This document shows positions 15,051 to 20,819 of a stretch of 20,819 bases of DNA, in pieces. The position numbers and the translations under genes are program-made. The notes below the pieces were generated by a model. The model had not been told where the DNA came from, made no database searches, and saw nothing but the letters and a program-made list of their open reading frames with translations. Source of the stretch: GWF2-33-9 sp964405755 (GTDB lineage Bacteria > Bacteroidota > Ignavibacteria > Kapaibacteriales > UBA2268); assembly GCA_964405755.1 (NCBI GenBank), contig CAYOPF010000041.1:1-20819 (forward strand). The letters run 5' to 3'. Within the stretch, counting starts at the first letter, position 1, and each line of letters starts with the position of its first letter.

Positions 15051-16726
15051 GCAATTTTCGACCAGGTATCCTTAAGTCCTACTGTTTTGTTGAATACGGG
15101 TTTACCTGCTTGTGAATATTTGGAATCAACACAAAAATACCCCATTCTTTCAAATTGGAATTTTTCGTCTGGTTTTGCATCTATCAACATTGGTTCAACA
15201 AATGCATCGGTAATTTTTAAAGATTCTGGACTTAAGTTTGTTAAAAATGTTTTACCCTCGGGTGCAACATCAGGATTTTCGGTGTTGAATAGATGGTCAT
15301 AAATTCTTACTTCTGCTTTTTTCCCATATTTTTCGGACACCCAATGTATTGTACCCTGAACTTTTCGTCCATCTGGAGAATTTCCACCACGGGACTCTGG
15401 GTCGTAAGTACAGATAAGTTCAATAACTTCCCCTTGCTCATTTTTTATAACTTCTTTACAAGTTATAAAGTATGCATAGCGAAGGCGAACTTCTCGTCCT
15501 GGTGCTAAACGAAAGAATTTCTTTGGTGGATCTTCCATAAAATCGTCTCGTTCGATGTAAATTACCTTTGAAAATAACACTTTACGGCTACCAGCATTTG
15601 GATCTTCTGGATTATTTTGTGCATCCAATTCATCAACGATTTCATCGGGATAGTTTTCTATTGTAACCTTCAATGGGTTGATAACTGCCATTGCTCTCTG
15701 TGCATGCTTATTCAAATCTTCCCGAATACAAAATTCCAATAATCCAATATCAACTATACCTTCGGCTTTGGTAACTCCAATTCTATCGGCAAAATCGCGT
15801 ATTGATTCTGGGGTGTAGCCTCTTCTTCTCAATCCAGATATGGTTGGCATCCGTGGATCGTCCCAACCATCGACATATCCTTCCTGAACAAGCTGAAGAA
15901 GTTTTCGTTTGCTCATAACGGTGTAATTGATATTCAATCTTGCAAATTCAATTTGTTGAGGATGGCAAGGTGTTTCCAATACATCAAGATACCAATCATA
16001 TAATGGTCGGTGGTCTTCGAATTCTAAGGTACATACTGAATGTGTTATCCCTTCCAGCATATCGGAAAGACAATGTGTAAAGTCATACATTGGGTAAATG
16101 CACCATTTATCGCCAGTTCTGTGGTGATGTGATCTTTTTATTCTGTAAGTTACAGGATCTCTCATATTAATATTTGGCGAAGCCATATCAATTTTTGCTC
16201 TCAAAGTCATACTTCCATCGGGATATTCACCATTTTTCATCCTTTCGAATAAATCTAAATTCTCTTCCACCGAACGGTTTCGATAGGGGCTTTCGCGGCC
16301 TGGTTCTTTTAATGTTCCGCGATACTCACGAACTTCTTCGGGAGTTTGTTCGCAAACATAAGCTAAGCCTTTTTTGATAAGTTGAACAGCAAAACCATAT
16401 AACTGATCAAAATAATCTGAAGCAAAATATAATCTTTCTTCCCAGTCAAATCCTAACCAATGGACATCTTCCATTATCGAGCGGACATATTCTTCTTCTT
16501 CTTTTTCAGGATTTGTATCATCAAATCTTAAATTGGTTAATCCACCAAATTCCTCTGCCAATCCAAAATTCAAGCATATAGACTTTGCATGGCCTATATG
16601 TAAATAACCATTAGGCTCGGGAGGAAATCTAGTATGTACCCTACTATCATTTTTGTTGTTTTTCAGATCTTCTGTAATTATTGCCTTAATGAAATTGTTG
16701 GTCGAAAATGATTCTTTCTCAGCCAT
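15035..16726 (-). CDS. glnS: Glutaminyl-tRNA synthetase
   Basis: This class I synthetase charges tRNA-Gln with glutamine using ATP. The 563 residues match the usual bacterial GlnRS length. Motifs are RFPPEPNGYLHIGHAKSI (33-50, with HIGH 43-46), LRFDDTNPEKEEEEY, the GDKWCIYPMYDFTHCLSD region (205-222) and VMSKRKL (270-276, the KMSKS-type loop). The PNGYLHIGH form and the Cys/His-rich 'YPxYDFTHCLSD' element separate it from glutamyl-tRNA synthetase. Residues of about 345-560 are the beta-barrel anticodon-binding part. Its presence means the organism charges tRNA-Gln directly; the Gat amidotransferase route is not excluded. A possible -7 box TAATTTTG lies on the minus strand at 16764-16771. The start is the ATG at 16726; no strong Shine-Dalgarno sequence precedes it. 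Confidence 0.96.
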   Translation of the reverse strand: MAEKESFSTNNFIKAIITEDLKNNKNDSRVHTRFPPEPNGYLHIGHAKSICLNFGLAEEFGGLTNLRFDDTNPEKEEEEYVRSIMEDVHWLGFDWEERLYFASDYFDQLYGFAVQLIKKGLAYVCEQTPEEVREYRGTLKEPGRESPYRNRSVEENLDLFERMKNGEYPDGSMTLRAKIDMASPNINMRDPVTYRIKRSHHHRTGDKWCIYPMYDFTHCLSDMLEGITHSVCTLEFEDHRPLYDWYLDVLETPCHPQQIEFARLNINYTVMSKRKLLQLVQEGYVDGWDDPRMPTISGLRRRGYTPESIRDFADRIGVTKAEGIVDIGLLEFCIREDLNKHAQRAMAVINPLKVTIENYPDEIVDELDAQNNPEDPNAGSRKVLFSKVIYIERDDFMEDPPKKFFRLAPGREVRLRYAYFITCKEVIKNEQGEVIELICTYDPESRGGNSPDGRKVQGTIHWVSEKYGKKAEVRIYDHLFNTENPDVAPEGKTFLTNLSPESLKITDAFVEPMLIDAKPDEKFQFERMGYFCVDSKYSQAGKPVFNKTVGLKDTWSKIAKKES

Positions 16727-16819
16727 TTTACCCTATGATTTTGTAACAAATAAGTATAGAATACAAAATTACAAAAATTCTACAAGAACTTTAAAGAATG
16801 AATATAATAAATAAAAAAA

Positions 16820-17854
16820 TTACTCACAATAATTTTCAAGGATATTTATTGTCCCATCAGTAGAGTCTAATCGGCTGTTAACCCCAACTGGCAGTGGAAT
16901 TTGGTTAAAAGTGTGCCCAATCGTAAGTCCATAAAATGATGGATAATTTCTACCACCAAAATGCTCAATTAAAACGTCTAGGAGGGATTTATCCCAAACT
17001 GGAAACCCTTTGGGTTCGCAATCGGTACATAAACCAAAAACCAATCCCTTGATGTTATCCAATTTTTTTGCCAATCTTAATTGATGCAACATGCGGTCGA
17101 TACGATATGGTTCCTCGCCTACATCCTCTAGAAATAATATTTTTCCTTCAGATTTTATTTCATATTCAGAACCAATTAATGAGGTAATTATCGAGAGATT
17201 TCCCCCAATAATTTCTCCATCTGCTATTCCAGATTTAATCGTGTAATAATTCTTTTTTCTTATTTCATCCGTATGAGAATTTTTAAGTAATCCTATTGGT
17301 TTATTGCTAAACAAATATTGTTTCAACAATTCAAACGAACCATCATAATTCGACAGAAGCATAGGAGAATGAAGAGTTACTAATCCTGTTTTGTGGAAAA
17401 TATTAATTAACAAAGTTGTAATGTCGCTATATCCAAGAAAAATCTTCGGATTTTTGGCAATTAAACTATAGTTTAATTTATCTACAATACCAATAGAGCC
17501 ATAACCACCTCTGATACAGAAAATACCTTTGATTTCAGGATTAATGAACATCTCCATCAATTCTTCTGTTCGAAGTTCAATGGGTTTTGTCCTCCATCCA
17601 GTTTTATCACGAAAAGTACTTCCAAAAACAGGGACGAGATTTAGTGCTTCAACAGCTTGAATTGCTCTATCAATTTCTTCAGTTTTCGGAGCAAAGGTTG
17701 CCGGAGCAACAATACCAATCTTATCTCCTGGCTTTAATCGCTGAGGTTTAATTTTTTTTACATCGTTTGATTGAAAGGATTTTATATCTGTTTGATTTCC
17801 GAGAAAAAAAAATGATGATGCAATTGCTGTTTTTATTAAATCTCTTCTTTTCAT
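16820..17854 (-). CDS. Exported S66 LD-carboxypeptidase
   Basis: Family S66 enzymes remove the terminal D-alanine from murein tetrapeptides during cell-wall recycling; the same fold includes MccF, which cleaves microcin C. The 344 residues include RGGYGS (115-120), FLGYSDITTL (139-148, nucleophile Ser143), FLEDVGEEPYRIDRML (241-256, probable Glu243) and LTIGHTFNQIP (310-320, His314), which supply the expected Ser-Glu-His triad. Unlike the classic cytoplasmic LdcA, it begins with MKRRDLIKTA and a hydrophobic run, which looks like a Tat signal, so it is probably exported. Its ATG is 51 bases from the ATG of the divergent aldolase gene. It is upstream of glnS on the same strand, with a 93-base gap that may hold the glnS promoter. 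Confidence 0.9.
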   Translation of the reverse strand: MKRRDLIKTAIASSFFFLGNQTDIKSFQSNDVKKIKPQRLKPGDKIGIVAPATFAPKTEEIDRAIQAVEALNLVPVFGSTFRDKTGWRTKPIELRTEELMEMFINPEIKGIFCIRGGYGSIGIVDKLNYSLIAKNPKIFLGYSDITTLLINIFHKTGLVTLHSPMLLSNYDGSFELLKQYLFSNKPIGLLKNSHTDEIRKKNYYTIKSGIADGEIIGGNLSIITSLIGSEYEIKSEGKILFLEDVGEEPYRIDRMLHQLRLAKKLDNIKGLVFGLCTDCEPKGFPVWDKSLLDVLIEHFGGRNYPSFYGLTIGHTFNQIPLPVGVNSRLDSTDGTINILENYCE

Positions 17855-17905
17855 TTTATATTTTTGTATTAAAATTTCAACTAAATTACAAAAAAGAGGA
17901 ATTAT

Positions 17906-18586
17906 ATGGTAACTCTTATTGAATTAGCAAAGTCAATTGACCATACTTTACTGAAACCAGATTCCACTAACCAGCTTGTAAAAAATTTATGCGGCGAAGC
18001 CATTGCAAATAATTTTGCATCAGTATGTATTCTCCCAAATTTTTTAATTTATGCCAAAGATTTTTTATGTGGAACAGAAGTTCAATTGTGCACAGTTATT
18101 GGTTTTCCTCTTGGAGCAAGTATCACCCCTGTTAAGCTTCTAGAGATGGACGAAGCTATAGAAAATGGTGCAACCGAAGTTGATATTGTCGTTAACAATA
18201 CATTTTTGAAAAGTGGTGAAATTGAGCGATATGCCGACGAAATACAATTAATCAACGATATTGCCAAATCATTGAATGTAGTTACAAAGTTTATAATCGA
18301 AACAAGTTTACTAAATTATGATGAAAAAATCCTTGCAACAAAGATAGTAAGTGATTGTGGAGCAGATTTTGTTAAGACTTCAACTGGGTTTATTGGAACT
18401 GGCGCAACTGTTGATGATGTACGACTTATGAAAGAAAACTGTAATGGAGTTACCAAAGTAAAAGCCTCTGGTGGAATCCGCTCATTCGAGGACACATTAA
18501 AGATGTTAGATGCAGGTGCATCTAGAATTGGTACGAGTTCAGGCGTTAAAATATTAAAAGTATATATTGAAAAATACTCTAGTTAA
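17906..18586 (+). CDS. deoC: Deoxyribose-phosphate aldolase
   Basis: It splits 2-deoxyribose-5-phosphate into glyceraldehyde-3-phosphate and acetaldehyde, in deoxynucleoside breakdown. The 226 residues match the short bacterial form. Motifs are IDHTLLKPDST (11-21), TVIGFPLGAS (63-72), ATEVDIVVNN (89-98, with Asp93), DFVKTSTGF (154-162, Schiff-base Lys157) and VKASGGIR (185-192, Lys186), so the full catalytic set is present. AGAGGA (about 17894-17899) precedes the ATG by 6 bases or so. No other deo genes are near. Its 3' end overlaps the convergent gene by four bases, and the two stop codons share TTAA at 18583-18586. Confidence 0.95.
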   Translation: MVTLIELAKSIDHTLLKPDSTNQLVKNLCGEAIANNFASVCILPNFLIYAKDFLCGTEVQLCTVIGFPLGASITPVKLLEMDEAIENGATEVDIVVNNTFLKSGEIERYADEIQLINDIAKSLNVVTKFIIETSLLNYDEKILATKIVSDCGADFVKTSTGFIGTGATVDDVRLMKENCNGVTKVKASGGIRSFEDTLKMLDAGASRIGTSSGVKILKVYIEKYSS

Positions 18587-19845
18587 GTCTTTAATGTTTT
18601 CTTTTTTGCCGCCGGGAACAATACGTTGTTAAGTATTAATCTATATCCAGGTGAATTTTTATATAGGTTCAAATCAGTAGCTGGATCGCCCACAAGATGT
18701 TGATAATCCTCAGGATCGTGCCCTCCAAACCAAGCTAAGAAACCTTTTCCAAAATTCACTAATAAATATTTCACATCCTCTGTACTTTCTTTTTCGCCAA
18801 GAATTATCACATTATTTTTAATATACTTTTTCTTAAAACCAGTAGTTTGACCCAAGAATCCACGAACAATGTTAGCGTGATTTTGAGTTACCATAGTTGG
18901 TATTGGATCGAATTTTGCAGAAAAATCAAATAAAGTAAAGAAATCCCCCTGAGAATTAAGATTGTAAGGATCGATGGGAATATCGATATTTGAGAACTCA
19001 TATACATAGGGATCCATTTCTAAGGTAAAGTTCTCGAATACAAGAGTTTGAGTAAAATCGAGTTTGGAATTGGCATTGGGATCGGCGGGATCGCCATCGA
19101 ACATTTCAGCACATATATCAACATTCAACGCAGCGAGAGCAATATCCCAAGTATCAGTTGCACTGCACATACCAAACATATATCCACCATTAGCAATAAA
19201 TTCGCGCATCTTAAGCACTACATCCTTCTTCATTTCTGATACTTTTGGATAACCCATTTTCTTGGCCATGCTTTCGTTAATTTGAACTTGTTGGATGTAC
19301 CAAGGTTGATTTCTGTAGTTTGCCCAGAATTTTCCATACTGCCCAGTAAAATCTTCGTGATGAACATGAAGCCAATCTATCTCTTTAAGTTTATTGTTCA
19401 ATACTTCCTCGTCCCACAAGGTTTCGTATTTTATCTCTGCATATTCAAGTGCCATACGAACAGCGTCATCCCAGGGAGCAATGCCTGGTGTTACATATAC
19501 TCCAATTTTGGGTGCCTTTTCTAATAAAACAACATCTCCATTGAATTTATCGCTTTTAAGCAGACTTTGTATATTTTCAGCTTCATTATCAGAAATTATT
19601 TCGAAAGAGATACCCCTAATCCGTGCTTCCGCTATAAATTTCTCATCCTGATTTAACAGGAACGATCCACCACGATAGTTTAAAAGCCAATCTGCATTAT
19701 TACCATTGGTTAAGTGCCAATATACGATTCCGTATGATTTTAAATGATCTGCCTGTGCCAAATCCATTGGGATTAAAATTTTGTTTCCAAACAATAAAGA
19801 TAAATTTGTTAGGAGAAATGCTATTATTAACCAAATATTTTTCAT
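18583..19845 (-). CDS. Secreted class-I-amidotransferase-like protein (often named 'asparagine synthetase B')
   Basis: The product is 420 residues with a signal peptide (hydrophobic 4-20). From memory, close Bacteroidota relatives are labelled asparagine synthetase B, with a start like ILIPMDxAQxxHLKxYGIxYW and LLNYRGGSFL, as here (24-64). I see no support for that label: there is no N-terminal catalytic Cys and no SGGxDS pyrophosphatase loop. Instead, WLHVHHEDFTGQYGKFW (158-174), FGMCSATDTWD (224-234, Cys227 in a nucleophile-elbow position) and WFGGHDPEDY (372-381, with His376 and Glu379) look like the Cys-His-Glu arrangement of a class I amidotransferase or ThuA-like fold. A function is not assigned. 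It is tail-to-tail with deoC and divergent from truA. A possible -7 box TATTTTTG lies on the minus strand at 19885-19892. Confidence 0.75.
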   Translation of the reverse strand: MKNIWLIIAFLLTNLSLLFGNKILIPMDLAQADHLKSYGIVYWHLTNGNNADWLLNYRGGSFLLNQDEKFIAEARIRGISFEIISDNEAENIQSLLKSDKFNGDVVLLEKAPKIGVYVTPGIAPWDDAVRMALEYAEIKYETLWDEEVLNNKLKEIDWLHVHHEDFTGQYGKFWANYRNQPWYIQQVQINESMAKKMGYPKVSEMKKDVVLKMREFIANGGYMFGMCSATDTWDIALAALNVDICAEMFDGDPADPNANSKLDFTQTLVFENFTLEMDPYVYEFSNIDIPIDPYNLNSQGDFFTLFDFSAKFDPIPTMVTQNHANIVRGFLGQTTGFKKKYIKNNVIILGEKESTEDVKYLLVNFGKGFLAWFGGHDPEDYQHLVGDPATDLNLYKNSPGYRLILNNVLFPAAKKKTLKT

Positions 19846-19896
19846 TTTTGTAATTCTTTTTATGATAAATTAAACGAAAATATTCAAAAATAATTT

Positions 19897-20664
19897 ATGA
19901 ACACACTTGTTTTACTTATTGAATATGATGGAACAAATTATTCGGGATGGCAAATCCAACCTAATGCCATAACTATTCAAGAAATCCTCGAACAAGTCTG
20001 GTTCAAGCTCACAAACCAAAGTATCAAAATTATTGGGTCTGGTAGGACCGACGCAGGTGTTCACGCCCGTGGCCAAGTTGCTTCTGCAGAATTAAATGAA
20101 AAAATTATACCCGAAGATAAACTGATTGTAGCGTTCAATTCTGCATTACCCGGCGATATAAGAATTGTTAATGCAATTTATCTTAATGAGAAATTTAACG
20201 CAAGATTCGATGCAAAATCAAGAGTGTATAATTATTATATCAGTTGGGGTTCGGATGTGTTTTCGCGCAATTTTGTTACAAGGTCACGCAAGGAATTGAA
20301 TGTTGATTTATTGAATAAAGCCGCTACACTTTTTCTCGGAAGTAACAACTTTACAACATTTTCCAAATTCAACCCCGATATAAAAAATAATATTTGTATT
20401 ATAAATCAATCAGGGTGGAATTTCGAAAACCAAAACACATTAAAGTTTACTATAGAAGCTAATCATTTTCTTTATGGAATGGTGAGAGGATTAGTCGGTT
20501 CGATGCTCGATTTCGAGAGAGGTAAATATGATTTGTCATACCTTAGTGAATACTTAAATAATCCCGATAGATCAAAATACATATATTTTGCACCTCCAAT
20601 GGGCTTATTTCTGGCAAAAGTAAATTACATCGAAAAAATTAATCAAAAAATATATAAAACCTGA
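19897..20664 (+). CDS. truA: tRNA pseudouridine synthase A
   Basis: TruA converts uridines 38-40 in the anticodon arm of many tRNAs to pseudouridine. The 255 residues are the usual length. The start LLIEYDGTNYSGWQIQPN (6-23) is diagnostic, followed by IIGSGRTDAGVHARGQVA (45-62, with catalytic Asp52), FNSALPGDIRI, FNARFDAKSRVYNYYI (the RxYxY element) and NHFLYGMVRGLVGSML near the C-terminus. The gene is divergent from the secreted protein and upstream of a tRNA-Gly gene; no terminator is evident between it and the tRNA. Confidence 0.96.
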   Translation: MNTLVLLIEYDGTNYSGWQIQPNAITIQEILEQVWFKLTNQSIKIIGSGRTDAGVHARGQVASAELNEKIIPEDKLIVAFNSALPGDIRIVNAIYLNEKFNARFDAKSRVYNYYISWGSDVFSRNFVTRSRKELNVDLLNKAATLFLGSNNFTTFSKFNPDIKNNICIINQSGWNFENQNTLKFTIEANHFLYGMVRGLVGSMLDFERGKYDLSYLSEYLNNPDRSKYIYFAPPMGLFLAKVNYIEKINQKIYKT

Positions 20665-20720
20665 TTTTGGTATGATATTTGTTCTTGTTTATTCTTTGTT
20701 CTAAAAAAAATTAATATAAA

Positions 20721-20752
20721 TTTGGACAATAACAAATTCTTTCGTAATTTTG
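20721..20752 (+). promoter_or_regulatory. Promoter of the tRNA-Gly gene
   Basis: TTTG at 20721-20724 and TAATTTTG at 20745-20752 are 20 bases apart, very near the Bacteroidota consensus TTTG-N19-TAnnTTTG. The expected transcription start is 5-8 bases downstream, just before the mature tRNA 5' end at 20767. This is the best promoter in the window. Confidence 0.7.
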
Positions 20753-20766
20753 TAGTCCAAAATCAA

Positions 20767-20819
20767 GCGGGAATAGCTCAGTTGGTAGAGCATAACCTTG
20801 CCAAGGTTAGGGTCGCGAG
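20767..20819 (+). tRNA. tRNA-Gly(GCC), 3' end cut by the window
   Basis: The first 53 bases of a tRNA are present. The acceptor 5' strand is GCGGGAA (20767-20773). The D-stem GCTC/GAGC (20776-20779, 20788-20791) has the loop AGTTGGTA, and the anticodon stem TAACC/GGTTA (20793-20797, 20805-20809) has the loop TTGCCAA. The anticodon is GCC (20800-20802), for glycine. The variable loop and the first T-stem strand GCGAG follow; the T-loop and the acceptor 3' strand lie beyond the window. Confidence 0.95.

Noticed and set aside
19048..19651. Overlapping plus-strand open frames opposite the secreted amidotransferase-like gene.
   Set aside because: The minus-strand protein has clear family motifs throughout; these frames have neither motifs nor ribosome binding sites.
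18583..19845. Annotation as asparagine synthetase (glutamine-hydrolysing).
   Set aside because: There is a signal peptide, no Cys2 nucleophile and no SGGxDS loop; the label seems to be inherited.
1..20819. CRISPR arrays, insertion sequences, phage genes or integrase-type attachment sites, including at the tRNA-Gly.
   Set aside because: No repeated units, transposase or integrase motifs were seen; the tRNA is cut by the window end, so its 3' side cannot be judged.

Overview
This AT-rich window carries ordinary chromosomal genes of a bacterium from the Bacteroidota/FCB group. Three things point there: a secreted protein with a type IX secretion C-terminal sorting domain, S41 protease and 'asparagine synthetase B'-like proteins of Bacteroidota type, and promoters of the TTTG-N19/20-TAnnTTTG form (best in front of the tRNA). 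Some genes have a clear Shine-Dalgarno sequence (positions 496, 3715, 5374, 17906) and others have none. A deeper FCB lineage such as Kapabacteria or Ignavibacteria is possible, but this is inference. Ten Ns at 6780-6789 show that the sequence is a scaffold, probably a draft or metagenome assembly.

Layout. 1-1302 (+): the 3' end of an S41 C-terminal processing peptidase, then an unrecognised five-helix membrane protein, closed by a bidirectional terminator. 1391-3715 (-): a T9SS-exported protein with three ASH/choice-of-anchor-D domains. 3794-6688 (-): a tight operon of aspartate kinase, LemA and a DUF3137 membrane protein. 6773-11087 (+): a giant 2-hydroxyacyl-CoA dehydratase activase/DUF2229 protein, broken near its 3' end by an apparent frameshift and interrupted at its start by the gap. 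11286-14972 (+): mannose-1-phosphate guanylyltransferase, an RmlC-like sugar epimerase, a site-2 protease and an exported alpha/beta hydrolase. 15035-17854 (-): glutaminyl-tRNA synthetase and an exported S66 LD-carboxypeptidase. 17906-20664: deoxyribose-phosphate aldolase (+), a secreted amidotransferase-like protein (-) and TruA (+). The window ends inside a tRNA-Gly(GCC).

Functional themes are cell-envelope work (S41, site-2 and S66 peptidases, LemA, nucleotide-sugar enzymes), translation (GlnRS, TruA, tRNA-Gly) and one unusual iron-sulfur enzyme. No mobile element, CRISPR array or phage gene is visible, and no gene-free stretch exceeds 300 bases. The most interesting item is the activase/DUF2229 protein. 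It carries two activase domains in one chain, each with a cysteine pair spaced as in the homodimeric activase HgdC. This suggests a [4Fe-4S] cluster held within a single chain, and no separate dehydratase subunits are encoded nearby.
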